A stretch of DNA of 64,000 nt from Paraliobacillus sp044383835 (GCF_044383835.1 NZ_JBISEP010000003.1:1-64000), one strand, 5' to 3'. Shown: positions 34,148 through 42,807, numbered from the stretch's first letter. Numbers and translations: made by a program. The notes: generated by a model not told the origin, from the letters alone.

Positions 34148-35452
34148 ATGAAATTAGTAATTGTTGGCGGCGGATCAAGTTATACACCTGAGATAATCGA
34201 AGGGATTATAACACGTCATCATTCGCTTCCAATCAACAACATTGTTTTAGTAGATATAGAAGAAGGACAGGAAAAACTTGAGATTGTAGGAAGTCTAGCA
34301 AAACGAATGATTAAGAAAGCAAATGTTCCAATCGAATTGTCTTGGACACTTAATCGAAGAGAAGCTTTGCAAGGTGCTGATTTTGTTTCAACTCAAATCC
34401 GAGTAGGTGGTCTAGATGCGAGAGCAAAGGATGAAAGAATTCCTTTAAGTCATGGCTTTATCGGACAAGAAACAAATGGTGCAGGTGGTATCTTCAAAGC
34501 ATTCCGTACAATTCCAGTCTTAATGAAATTGGCTGAAGAAATTCATGAGATTTGTCCTGAAGCGTGGTTAATTAACTTTACCAATCCAGCAGGTATCGTT
34601 ACCGAAGCATTATTGAATCATTCACCACATAAAAAAGTTATTGGTGTTTGTAACATCCCTTTCAACATGCGTCATTCGATTGCTGAAATTATGGATGTTA
34701 AGCCAGAAGACGTTCAAATTGAATTTATCGGTTTAAACCATTTCGTTTTCGGCCGCAAAGTTTGGATCAATGGTGTCGATCGTATTGATGAAGTTTTGGA
34801 AAAGTTAAGTTCAAAAGAAATGGATTACGCACCTGCTAACATTGTTAACTTAGGTTGGTCAGAAACATTTATTAAGTCGTTCCGATTATTGCCAAACCCA
34901 TACCATCAGTATTATTTCCAAACGAAACAAGTACTTGAAAAAGACATTGCAGCATTTAAGGAAAATGGGACTCGTGCAGAAGTGGTTCAAGCACTTGAAG
35001 GTACTTTATTTAAAACGTATGAAAATCCTGATCTAGCAGATAAACCTGCTGAATTAGAAAAAAGAGGCGGCGCGTATTACAGTGATGTGGCTTGTAGTTT
35101 AATGGATTCTCTATATAATAATAGACAAAATATTATAACTGTTAATACGTTAAATAACGGAACAATCTCTGATTTACCTGATGACGCGGTAATTGAAGCT
35201 AATTGCTTAATCAATAAAGATGGACCACTACCTATTTCAATTGGTAGCTTACCTAGCTCAATTAAAGGTTATGTGTCTAACATGAAAGCGTTTGAACAGC
35301 AGGTAATCAAAGCTAGTCTTTCCGGAGACTATCATGACGCTTACCTCAGTTTCATGATGAACCCATTAATTCAAGATGAACAAGTAGCAGAAACGATGTT
35401 GAATGAGTTACTAGAAGCTCATAAAGATCATCTACCACAGTTTTTTAAATAA
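34148..35452 (+). CDS. 6-phospho-beta-glucosidase, GH4
   Basis: This 434-aa NAD- and metal-dependent glycosidase splits the phosphorylated disaccharide delivered by the PTS. N-terminal LVIVGGGSSYTPEIIEGI is the dinucleotide fold. Also seen are NFTNPAGIVTEAL, GVCNIPFNM (metal-binding Cys) and GLNHFVF (metal-binding His). Length matches CelF/LicH/ChbF. With ChbG next door, the substrate could be mono-deacetylated chitobiose-6-P as well as cellobiose-6-P. AAGGAG precedes the ATG. Confidence 0.92.
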   Translation: MKLVIVGGGSSYTPEIIEGIITRHHSLPINNIVLVDIEEGQEKLEIVGSLAKRMIKKANVPIELSWTLNRREALQGADFVSTQIRVGGLDARAKDERIPLSHGFIGQETNGAGGIFKAFRTIPVLMKLAEEIHEICPEAWLINFTNPAGIVTEALLNHSPHKKVIGVCNIPFNMRHSIAEIMDVKPEDVQIEFIGLNHFVFGRKVWINGVDRIDEVLEKLSSKEMDYAPANIVNLGWSETFIKSFRLLPNPYHQYYFQTKQVLEKDIAAFKENGTRAEVVQALEGTLFKTYENPDLADKPAELEKRGGAYYSDVACSLMDSLYNNRQNIITVNTLNNGTISDLPDDAVIEANCLINKDGPLPISIGSLPSSIKGYVSNMKAFEQQVIKASLSGDYHDAYLSFMMNPLIQDEQVAETMLNELLEAHKDHLPQFFK

Positions 35453-35456
35453 TTGA

Positions 35457-35528
35457 TTAAATAGTCTTCGCTTTCTCTTCCACCTAAATACAAATAAGGA
35501 GGCTAATGATTTAGCGAAGACTATTTAA
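35457..35528 (+). other. Long hairpin with SD and two-codon ORF between GH4 and IIC genes
   Basis: Perfect 16-bp arms (35457-35472 and 35513-35528) enclose a 40-nt loop. In the loop AAGGAGG is followed by ATG-ATT-TAG (35505-35513), a minimal start-stop frame. No T-run follows, so it is not a standard terminator. It may stabilise or process the mRNA, or set the GH4/PTS expression ratio. Confidence 0.6.
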
Positions 35529-35636
35529 AAATAAATTAACTAGTAAGATAAGTTAGGTTAATAGGTGGATTGTAAAAAATGTACTAACTGAAGGGGTAAA
35601 CAACAGATATATATAATGTTTTGGAGGGTTTTTTAA

Positions 35637-36926
35637 ATGGATAACAAATTTTTACAAAAATTTATTGAAATTGCCGGACGTATTGGTTCGCAACGACACT
35701 TAGTAGCTGTCAGAGATGGTTTTGTCGCAATTATGCCTTTAATTATCATTGGTTCACTTGCAGTTTTAATTAATAACTTCCCGAAGTTTGGTCCTGTGGA
35801 CTTAGTTGGCTTTTTAAATAGTATTTTTGGTGAAGGTAACTGGCAAAATGTTGGGGGAACGGTATGGAATGGTTCCTTTGCTGTAATCGGTTTATTGATT
35901 GCGTTTTCAGTAGCGTATAACCTTGCTAAATCATACGATCTAGATGGCTTAGCAGCTGGGTTAATCTCTATCGCTTCTTTCATTATGTTAGTTCCTGTAA
36001 CAGAAGATTGGGGGCTAAACTTTGCATGGTTAGGTGCACAAGGGTTATTCGTAGCACTTATCGTTTCCCTTTTAACTACAGAGTTGTTTCGTCTATTAGT
36101 TAATGCTAAACTAACGATCAAGATGCCTGATGGCGTACCTGAAGGAGTGTCACGTTCTTTCCAAGCTTTAATACCAACTGCATTAATTTTAGTAATCGTA
36201 GGTATTTTCCAAGCCATCATGACTGTTGTTGGTGAAATTAGTATTTTCGAAGTCATTTTTAACGTAATACAAGCTCCACTTCAAGGTATAGGTAATACAT
36301 TACCTGCAGCAATGGTTGTATCATTTTTAAATCACTTGCTTTGGTTTTTCGGTTTACACGGTACAAACATTATTGGATCAGTTATTGAACCGATTTATTT
36401 ACCACTAATTGAAGAAAACTTAGCACTATTCCAAGATGGTATGTCAGCATTTGAAGTACCTTATACTGTAACAAAGCCTTTCCTAGATTCATTTGTATTT
36501 ATGGGCGGTTCCGGGACAACAATTGCTTTAATTATTGCAATCTTTATTGTAGTTAAAGGAAAGCAGAAACATCCATATAAAGAAATAGCGAAATTATCTG
36601 CACCAGCTGGTATATTTAACATTAACGAGCCAGTAATCTTTGGGTTACCAATCGTATTAAACCCAGTAATGCTTATTCCGTTTATTTTAATACCTGTAAC
36701 ATTAACAGTTGTTTCTTTCTTTGCATTGGACTTAGGTCTTGTACCAAAAACGGTTGCGATTGTACCTTGGACAACACCACCAATTCTAAGTGGGTATCTT
36801 GTCACTGGGGGTAGCTGGAGAGGTATTGCATTGCAATTAGTTAATATAGCGCTAGCTGTTGTTATGTACATTCCATTTGTTATTGCTGGAATGAAAACGC
36901 TAAAAAAACAAAACGAGGTGAATTAA
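35637..36926 (+). CDS. PTS lactose/cellobiose/chitobiose IIC component
   Basis: This 429-aa membrane permease domain has about ten hydrophobic segments. N-terminal GSQRHLVAVRDGFVAIMPLIIIGSLAVLINN and FGLHGTNIIGSVIEPIY, FMGGSGTTIALI and NINEPVIFGLPIVLNPV are the CelB/LicC/ChbC hallmarks, the last carrying the NEP sugar-binding motif. A TTGGAGG site precedes its ATG. It is the first PTS gene, 4 bp before IIA. Confidence 0.94.
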   Translation: MDNKFLQKFIEIAGRIGSQRHLVAVRDGFVAIMPLIIIGSLAVLINNFPKFGPVDLVGFLNSIFGEGNWQNVGGTVWNGSFAVIGLLIAFSVAYNLAKSYDLDGLAAGLISIASFIMLVPVTEDWGLNFAWLGAQGLFVALIVSLLTTELFRLLVNAKLTIKMPDGVPEGVSRSFQALIPTALILVIVGIFQAIMTVVGEISIFEVIFNVIQAPLQGIGNTLPAAMVVSFLNHLLWFFGLHGTNIIGSVIEPIYLPLIEENLALFQDGMSAFEVPYTVTKPFLDSFVFMGGSGTTIALIIAIFIVVKGKQKHPYKEIAKLSAPAGIFNINEPVIFGLPIVLNPVMLIPFILIPVTLTVVSFFALDLGLVPKTVAIVPWTTPPILSGYLVTGGSWRGIALQLVNIALAVVMYIPFVIAGMKTLKKQNEVN

Positions 36927-36930
36927 CTTC

Positions 36931-37254
36931 ATGGAACAGAACGAAACATTGCAAACCATCTCATTTTCCATTATCTTACACGCTGGTAATGCACGCTCAT
37001 TATCGATGGAAGCAATAGAATTAGCAAAAGAAAAAAAATTCGATGAAGCTGAGAAAAAGATAGAAGAAGCTGGTCAAGAATTTACTGAAGCACATCATTT
37101 TCAAACACAGCTTTTGCAAAAAGAAAGTAGTGGGGAAAGCCAAGATATTAGTGTGATTCTCATTCACGCACAAGATCATTTAATGACTTCTATGGTTGTT
37201 AAAGACATGGCTAATGCTATTATTGGACTCTATAAAGAAATAAAAGGAGAATGA
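36931..37254 (+). CDS. PTS lactose/cellobiose/chitobiose IIA component
   Basis: A 107-aa helical IIA passes phosphate from HPr to IIB. The phospho-acceptor His is in VILIHAQDHLMTS (about 77-81). N-terminal ISFSIILHAGNARSLSMEAIELA is typical. It overlaps the unused upper ATG of the IIB frame and is followed by an AAAGGAG site that serves IIB. Confidence 0.93.
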   Translation: MEQNETLQTISFSIILHAGNARSLSMEAIELAKEKKFDEAEKKIEEAGQEFTEAHHFQTQLLQKESSGESQDISVILIHAQDHLMTSMVVKDMANAIIGLYKEIKGE

Positions 37255-37256
37255 TC

Positions 37257-37559
37257 ATGAAAATAATTTTAGTTTGTTCAGCAGGTATGTCAACTTCATT
37301 ACTTGTTAGCAAAATGAAAAAAGAAGCAGAAGCACGTAATTTGGCTGCTGATATTGAAGCAATTCCTGAATCACAATTAAGCAATCATCTTGAGGGGTTA
37401 GATGTTGTCTTAATTGGACCACAAGTAAGATACCTAGAAAAACAAGTTAAAGCAAAAGTTGAGCCAATGGGTATAAAAGCTGCTGTTATTGATAGCATTG
37501 CCTATGGCACCGTTCAAGGTGGAAAAGTATTAGATCAAGCATTAGAATTAGTTAAATAA
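37257..37559 (+). CDS. PTS lactose/cellobiose/chitobiose IIB component
   Basis: A 100-aa IIB domain phosphorylated on Cys7 in MKIILVCSAGMSTSLLVSKM. LDVVLIGPQVRYLE and the final VLDQALELV are family blocks. The ATG at 37257 is seven bases after AAAGGAG; the ATG at 37251 touches it and is rejected. It is the last gene of the GH4-IIC-IIA-IIB unit, and a terminator follows. Confidence 0.93.
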   Translation: MKIILVCSAGMSTSLLVSKMKKEAEARNLAADIEAIPESQLSNHLEGLDVVLIGPQVRYLEKQVKAKVEPMGIKAAVIDSIAYGTVQGGKVLDQALELVK

Positions 37560-37570
37560 ATTTATATCAT

Positions 37571-37605
37571 CATCCGTAGAGTGCATGCTCTACGGATGAA
37601 TTTTA
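37571..37605 (+). terminator. Terminator of the PTS operon
   Basis: A perfect 11-bp stem (37571-37581 with 37588-37598) is followed by AATTTTATTG. Confidence 0.75.
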
Positions 37606-37698
37606 TTGTATATAGTTAGCATAGACTTTTATTACATACTAATTACGTTCAATAAAATAACATATGTTTTCCCCCTGTTTGATTGCTGCATTTTTTTA

Positions 37699-37704
37699 TA
37701 TAAT
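37699..37704 (+). promoter_or_regulatory. -10 box of the stand-alone IIB gene
   Basis: TATAAT at 37699-37704 lies 35 bp before the ATG. The -35 region is poor (TTTGAT with short spacing). Confidence 0.4.
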
Positions 37705-37738
37705 AGAACTATATTAATGAAGAGAGTAGGGGCTTATA

Positions 37739-38041
37739 ATGAAAATTATTTTAGTTTGTGCTGGAGGATTATCCTCTTCTTTATTAGTTAGTAAAATGAA
37801 ACATGAAGGATTAGCTCGAAATCTGACCATTGACATCTCTGCGGTTGGAGAACCTGAATTGCTAGATCACACAGAAGAATTAGATGTTGTCTTAATTGCA
37901 CCACAAATCCGTTATCTTGAAAAAAAGATTAAGCAGGCGCTAGAACCTTTAGGGATAAAAGTTGCTGTTATTGATGGTATGGCTTATGGAAGATTGAAAG
38001 GTGATGTAGTATTAGATCAAGCATTAGCATTGGTGGAATAA
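37739..38041 (+). CDS. Second PTS IIB component, stand-alone paralogue
   Basis: A 100-aa paralogue of the preceding IIB keeps the phospho-Cys (Cys7 in VCAGGLSSSLLVSKM), LDVVLIAPQIRYLEKKI and VLDQALALVE. It lies beyond the operon terminator, with its own -10 box and AGGGG site. The genes differ enough to be an older duplication. It could exchange phosphate with the same IIA and serve another IIC, or act as a phosphorylation sensor. Confidence 0.88.
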   Translation: MKIILVCAGGLSSSLLVSKMKHEGLARNLTIDISAVGEPELLDHTEELDVVLIAPQIRYLEKKIKQALEPLGIKVAVIDGMAYGRLKGDVVLDQALALVE

Positions 38042-38171
38042 AGTATAGACTTATTTGATCGTACGGCGAAAAAGTAACAGGGCGTGTCATACTATGATTA
38101 ACATGATATACAACTTGTATCTTTTCTTTAAAATAGGCCTTTCGTCTCATGCGTAACTTTAATATATATAC

Positions 38172-38190
38172 TATAATGAAAACGGTTACA
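38172..38190 (+). promoter_or_regulatory. Promoter -10 with perfect cre box (CcpA site)
   Basis: TATAAT (38172-38177) is overlapped by TGAAAACGGTTACA (38177-38190), which fits the cre consensus TGWNANCGNTNWCA at every position. CcpA binding here would block initiation at about 38184. Confidence 0.8.
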
Positions 38191-38312
38191 ATTTTGGTGA
38201 TGAATATTCTTGTGAAAAACTTAATGACGAAAGTTTTTACATAGAATATTAAATTTTCAAATTAGATTGTCCCCCTATTTGGCATCCACTTCTAGTTGGA
38301 TGCTATTTTTTT
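38184..38312 (+). ncRNA. Candidate CcpA-repressed small RNA
   Basis: The predicted transcript of about 130 nt runs from the cre-controlled promoter to the terminator at 38282-38312. It forms a 5' hairpin (203-210 with 243-250, then 215-222 with 231-238 of the 38-kb block; 8 + 8 bp around a 4x4 internal loop). A single-stranded stretch ending in UUGUCCCCCU (38268-38276) follows, then the terminator hairpin. That is the usual plan of a Gram-positive base-pairing sRNA with a C-rich seed against Shine-Dalgarno sequences. A 14-codon frame (38200-38244) with a poor ribosome site lies in the 5' hairpin. No named RNA was recognised. Confidence 0.6.
38282..38312 (+). terminator. Terminator of the candidate small RNA
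   Basis: GCATCCA (38282-38288) pairs with TGGATGC (38297-38303), followed by a near-uninterrupted T-run. It is 240 bp past the IIB gene and 88 bp before the next one, so it best fits an independent transcript. Confidence 0.8.
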
Positions 38313-38340
38313 GTCTAACTTCCCTTTTATACGGTACACT
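38311..38340 (+). promoter_or_regulatory. Possible promoter of the aldo/keto reductase gene
   Basis: TTGTCT (38311-38316), an 18-nt spacer and TACACT (38335-38340) lie 60 bp before the ATG. Confidence 0.4.
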
Positions 38341-38399
38341 AGAGCTACATATTTCTTTGGGCATAAAATGAATAACAATGAAAGAGGGATGATTCTAGC

Positions 38400-39326
38400 A
38401 TGCAATATAGACGAATTGGCACGACGAATTTAGACGTTTCAGTCATTGGATTGGGAACTTGGCAATTTGGTGGAGAATGGGGAAAAGATTTTAGCCAAAA
38501 AGAAGTGGATGCTATTCTAGACGAGGCAAATGCACAAGGCATCAATTTAATTGATACAGCAGAATGTTACGGTGATCATTTATCTGAACGTTTCATTGGG
38601 GAGTATTTAAAAAGACACAGCCGAGAAGATTGGATCGTTGCAACTAAGTTTGGACATCATTTTCATCGCGCCTTTGAACGGACAAGACACTGGAACTCTG
38701 ACGATGTCTTAAAACAGCTCGATCAATCATTAAAAGCCTTGAACACAGAGTATATCGACCTCTATCAAGCCCATTCTTGTACAGATGAAGAATTTAATAA
38801 TGACACGCTTTGGACAATGCTAGATAAGCAAAAACAAGCAGGTAAAATACGTCATATTGGGGTTTCCTTACGAACAAACGACGATCCTTATCAAGTAACA
38901 GCAGCTCGTGAAGTTGGGGTCAACGCACTTCAAGTCGTTTACAATCGATTAGATCAAGCGCCTGAACAGGAGATTTTTCCAATAGCAGAAAAAGAACAGT
39001 TAGGCATTCTAGCACGTGTTCCATTAGCAAGTGGTTATTTGAGCGGGAAATATAAACCAGGGGCTAACTTTGAACCTTCAGATGTCCGATCTCGCCGTGA
39101 TAAAGAGGAGCAAACAGAGAAATTAAAACAAGTGGAAGAGATAATGAAAAAAGAAGTTCCTGAAAATACTCCCATGGCAACTTGGGCATTAGCATGGTGT
39201 TTACAGCACCCCGCAGTCACTACAGTCATTCCTGGGTGTAAAAATCCTGAACAAGTAATTAGCAATGCAGCAGCCACTAATTTATCGCTGGTGTCTCAAG
39301 ATCACCCACAACACGTAAATAAATAA
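38400..39326 (+). CDS. Aldo/keto reductase
   Basis: A 308-aa NADPH-dependent oxidoreductase of the AKR fold. The catalytic tetrad can be read: Asp in LIDTAECYG, Tyr in the same block, Lys in VATKFGHH and His in LYQAHSC. The C-terminal PGCKNPEQV binds the cofactor phosphate. The substrate is unknown. It is a single-gene unit with a GAAAGAGGG site and its own terminator. Confidence 0.92.
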   Translation: MQYRRIGTTNLDVSVIGLGTWQFGGEWGKDFSQKEVDAILDEANAQGINLIDTAECYGDHLSERFIGEYLKRHSREDWIVATKFGHHFHRAFERTRHWNSDDVLKQLDQSLKALNTEYIDLYQAHSCTDEEFNNDTLWTMLDKQKQAGKIRHIGVSLRTNDDPYQVTAAREVGVNALQVVYNRLDQAPEQEIFPIAEKEQLGILARVPLASGYLSGKYKPGANFEPSDVRSRRDKEEQTEKLKQVEEIMKKEVPENTPMATWALAWCLQHPAVTTVIPGCKNPEQVISNAAATNLSLVSQDHPQHVNK

Positions 39327-39336
39327 GTAATCAACT

Positions 39337-39369
39337 AACGTAGCGATAAGTATTCATCGCTACGTTTTT
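39337..39369 (+). terminator. Terminator of the aldo/keto reductase gene
   Basis: A perfect 11-bp stem (39337-39347 with 39356-39366) is followed by T residues. Confidence 0.85.
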
Positions 39370-39387
39370 GCTATTTCCTTCAGCTGA

Positions 39388-39530
39388 GCGCCGATCATCT
39401 CCAAAAATCGTCGATATTCATTTTTTTACAAAAAAATGCTACCCCCCCTTCTACCAATACTAAAAAATACCTGCATCCTTTTTTATATTGCAGCACGCTA
39501 AGACATGATGCAACATATAAAAAATGCAGG
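39388..39530. repeat. Repeat-like intergenic element with long hairpin
   Basis: 39388-39446 resembles 90-148 (shared GCGCCGATCATCTCC, then TTTTTTTACAAAAAA and ATGCT). Next to it, CCTGCATCC-TTTTTTATAT-TGCA (from 39471) pairs imperfectly with TGC-AACATATAAAAAATGCAGG (ending about 39530). It looks like a small dispersed or MITE-like element. A minus-strand frame here is not gene-like. Confidence 0.45.
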
Positions 39531-39887
39531 CAAATACTTTCGAAGGGATGCAGCTCGCTTGCTACATATTCTATCATATACAAAAATGTAACCGTTATCA
39601 ATAGTTATTTTTATTTTGTCTTCAATTATTTTACTTTTCAAATGAGACTAATTCAGATACACTTATTAAATATACTGTTCTATAGCGAATTTCTTATACA
39701 CTAATATGATCATGAGCTGTAAAAAATGGGAATATAATTAAAAATACAAACTTTTCTGTTAATTTCATTAGAGAAACATGTTAAAATAGATACATGTCTT
39801 TAAACAAAAACTGTAAACAGTACATCGTCTATTTGTCAAAAAAGTATACCGTATTTTAATAGCATTCTTTGAAAGGACGTGAGCGAA
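39531..39887. other. AT-rich region before ppc
   Basis: No gene is seen. TTGTCA (39835-39840) with a 17-nt spacer and TTAATA (39858-39863) is a weak candidate for the ppc promoter. The rest of the region is plain AT-rich sequence. Confidence 0.35.
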
Positions 39888-42653
39888 ATGGAATTGAGTA
39901 TGAAAGGAAATAGTACTGTATCTCTGCATCGCGATGTAGAGTACCTGAATGAAATATTAGATAACGTATTATTTCATGAGGGTGGGAAAGAATTACTTGA
40001 AAAAGTTAACAAAATTCGTACGTTAACAACATCATTAAGAGATTCGCAAGATCCAAATATGTATTTACAAATTAAAAAAGAAATTGATCAGCTGGAACCA
40101 CCGCTTAGAGAAAATGTAATTCGAGCATTTTCTGTGAACTTACAGCTATTCAATATCGCTGAATTAACGTATCGTGGAAGAAGACGTAGAGAATATCAAG
40201 CTCAAGATGATTCGATCATTCAACCGGGGTCTTTAGAGGATGGGGTGAATCGTTTATTTGAAAATAACATCACACCAGAAAGAATTGAAGAATTACTAGA
40301 ACAATTATCTTTAGAATTAGTTATAACAGCACATCCCACTGAAGCCACAAGAAGAACCGTGTTGCGTATTCACCAACGTATTGCAGACTTATTAAAAGCT
40401 TGGGATCATTCCTATACAAGATACTCTAAAAAAGTGATTCAAGAAACAATTGAAAACGAGATAACAATATTGTGGCAATCATCTGAAATTCGCGAGAAAA
40501 AACCTTCCGTCATGAAAGAGGTTTCGAATGGGTTATACTTCTTTGATAAAGTGCTATTTGATGTGTTACCACGATTACATCAAGACTTAGAAGATCTACT
40601 TTTCGAAAAATACAATCGACGTTGGCATGTGCCTTCTTTTCTTCGTTTTGGCTCATGGATTGGTGGAGATCGTGATGGAAATCCAAATGTTACTGCCAAG
40701 ACAACGCTACAAACACTTAGAGAACATCGATCACTTGTGCTCAATAAATATAAAGATTCACTAGATAGGCTAAAGGAATTATTGAGTCAATCAACGAAAA
40801 AAGTTGAAGTGAGCGATGAGATTTTACAGTCGATCGAAAAAGATCGTAAAGAATTGAATTACAGTGGTTGGCATAAAGAGGATGAAGTATATCGAATTAA
40901 ACTTGGCTTAATGTTAAAACGTATTGAATACACAGAAATAGATGACGACCGTGCATATGTTGATGCACATGCATTACTTGATGATTTACATTTGATTCAA
41001 GATAGTTTAGTCATGCATCATTCATCTAACAATCCAGTTAAATTATTACGTAAAGTAATCCGTCAAGTAGAAGTCTTTGGATTCCATTTAGCTACACTGG
41101 ATATACGTAATCATAGTGGAGAACATGAAGCTGCAATTGCAGAAATTCTGCGTCAAGTAAATATTGCACCAACATATAAAGAATTAGCTGAAGCTGAAAA
41201 ATTAGAAGTTCTAAAGAAAGTATTAGAAGATCCTCGTCCGCTTATATCTATTTATGACGAGTTTTCAGATGAAACACAAGAAATGATTAACACATTCCGA
41301 ATGATCAAAGACGTAAAAGATACATTTGGCGAACGTGCTATTGAAGTTTACTTAATCAGTATGACAGCTTCAGTAAGTGATTTACTTGAAGTACTTGTAC
41401 TCGCAAAAGAAGTCGGTTTATATCGTGTTTATCCAAACGGGCATGTAAAAAGTCGACTCCATGTTGCACCTTTATTAGAAACGATTGATGATTTAAAAAA
41501 TGGTCCTGCGATGATTAAGGAACTATTTGACATCCCATTATATCGCAAACACCTTGAAGCACGTGGTGAATTACAAGAAATTATGCTTGGTTACTCTGAT
41601 AGCAGCAAAGATGGTGGAACGTTAACTGCTAACTGGGAGCTTTATCAAGCACAGGAGGAAATTCACTCTATCGCTTCTTCTTACGGTGTAAAATTAAAAT
41701 TTTTCCACGGTCGTGGTGGCTCCTTAGGTCGTGGTGGCGGACCACTTTACACTAGTCTTTTATCACAACCACCTATCACTTTAGGTGATGGAGTGAAGAT
41801 TACCGAGCAAGGGGAAGTACTATCTTCGCGCTATTTATTAACTGATATTGCTTATCGTAGTTTGGAACAAGCCACTACAACAATGATGACTTCAATTGCT
41901 GGATTGACAGAGGATTCAGTCCAAAAGGATGTTCCATCTAAAAAAGCGAAAAAAGCAATGAGCAGTATTTCTAATTATGCATTAAATAAATATCAATCAT
42001 TAGTATTTGATGATGATGGATTTTTAACTTATTTCAACCAAGCCACACCATTGAATGAGTTGGGGGCATTAAATATTGGCTCTCGACCTATGAAACGTAA
42101 AGGTAGTGATCGATTTGAAGATTTACGTGCAATTCCATGGGTATTTGCTTGGACGCAAAGTAGACAGCTACTTCCTGCTTGGTTCGCTGCTGGAACTGGC
42201 TTTCATCAATTTATCAAAGAAACAGATGACTTAGCTTTATTACAAGAGCTTTATGACACTTGGCCTTTCTTTCAATCAACCATTAATAACTTACAAATGG
42301 CTCTTACAAAAGCAGACCTTACTACAGCTAAAGAATATATTAAAATGGTTGCAGATGAAAAGATCCAAACACGCATCTATGACCAAATTGTTGAAGAATA
42401 CCATTTAACAAAAACGATGGTATTAAAAATTTCAAAACAAGAAGAGCTGATGGATCATAAACCGAATATTAAAGAATCTGTTCGATTACGTAATCCTTTA
42501 GTAGACCCACTGAACTTAATTCAAGTCAATTTAATTTCACAACTTCGGATGGAAGATGCGCACGGAAGTAATGAAGAAGTGCTAAGCAATCTATTAACCG
42601 AAGTATTGCTTACTATTAATGGTATAGCAGCTGGACTACGCAATACAGGCTGA
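39888..42653 (+). CDS. ppc: Phosphoenolpyruvate carboxylase
   Basis: A 921-aa enzyme makes oxaloacetate from PEP and bicarbonate to refill the TCA cycle. Catalytic motifs are LVITAHPTEATRRT (His about 147), GSWIGGDRDGNPNVT, GYSDSSKDGG and FHGRGGSLGRGGGP, and the C-terminus ends GIAAGLRNTG as usual. The ATG at 39888 is ten bases after AAAGGA and preferred over the GTG at 39879, which is too close. It is a single gene ended by a strong terminator. Confidence 0.97.
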   Translation: MELSMKGNSTVSLHRDVEYLNEILDNVLFHEGGKELLEKVNKIRTLTTSLRDSQDPNMYLQIKKEIDQLEPPLRENVIRAFSVNLQLFNIAELTYRGRRRREYQAQDDSIIQPGSLEDGVNRLFENNITPERIEELLEQLSLELVITAHPTEATRRTVLRIHQRIADLLKAWDHSYTRYSKKVIQETIENEITILWQSSEIREKKPSVMKEVSNGLYFFDKVLFDVLPRLHQDLEDLLFEKYNRRWHVPSFLRFGSWIGGDRDGNPNVTAKTTLQTLREHRSLVLNKYKDSLDRLKELLSQSTKKVEVSDEILQSIEKDRKELNYSGWHKEDEVYRIKLGLMLKRIEYTEIDDDRAYVDAHALLDDLHLIQDSLVMHHSSNNPVKLLRKVIRQVEVFGFHLATLDIRNHSGEHEAAIAEILRQVNIAPTYKELAEAEKLEVLKKVLEDPRPLISIYDEFSDETQEMINTFRMIKDVKDTFGERAIEVYLISMTASVSDLLEVLVLAKEVGLYRVYPNGHVKSRLHVAPLLETIDDLKNGPAMIKELFDIPLYRKHLEARGELQEIMLGYSDSSKDGGTLTANWELYQAQEEIHSIASSYGVKLKFFHGRGGSLGRGGGPLYTSLLSQPPITLGDGVKITEQGEVLSSRYLLTDIAYRSLEQATTTMMTSIAGLTEDSVQKDVPSKKAKKAMSSISNYALNKYQSLVFDDDGFLTYFNQATPLNELGALNIGSRPMKRKGSDRFEDLRAIPWVFAWTQSRQLLPAWFAAGTGFHQFIKETDDLALLQELYDTWPFFQSTINNLQMALTKADLTTAKEYIKMVADEKIQTRIYDQIVEEYHLTKTMVLKISKQEELMDHKPNIKESVRLRNPLVDPLNLIQVNLISQLRMEDAHGSNEEVLSNLLTEVLLTINGIAAGLRNTG

Positions 42654-42659
42654 TCATTT

Positions 42660-42705
42660 AAGAAAAGCTATTCTCAATAAAACGAGAATAGCTTTTCTTA
42701 TTTAA
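42660..42705 (+). terminator. ppc terminator
   Basis: A perfect 16-bp stem (42660-42675 with 42684-42699) is followed by TATTT. Confidence 0.9.
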
Positions 42706-42795
42706 AGGGGGTTTTTGTTCCATAAATCCCATTCAATAAAAAAACATGAATCGACAGAATTAGTTAAATTCCTTCTATTTACTTTCTATCACCTT

Positions 42796-42807
42796 TGGTA
42801 TAGACTA
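42796..42807 (+). promoter_or_regulatory. NagR/DasR-like site over an extended -10 box
   Basis: TGGTATAGACTA matches the palindromic core TGGTCTAGACCA at 10 of 12 positions. The same bases contain TGG-TATAGA, an extended -10. It lies 30 bp before the Spo0E-like gene. It is as good a match as the site before nagA, but the match is short and could be chance. Confidence 0.4.

Noticed and set aside
39395..39601. 68-codon minus-strand frame before ppc
   Set aside because: It runs through the repeat and hairpin region, has no ribosome site and no family resemblance.
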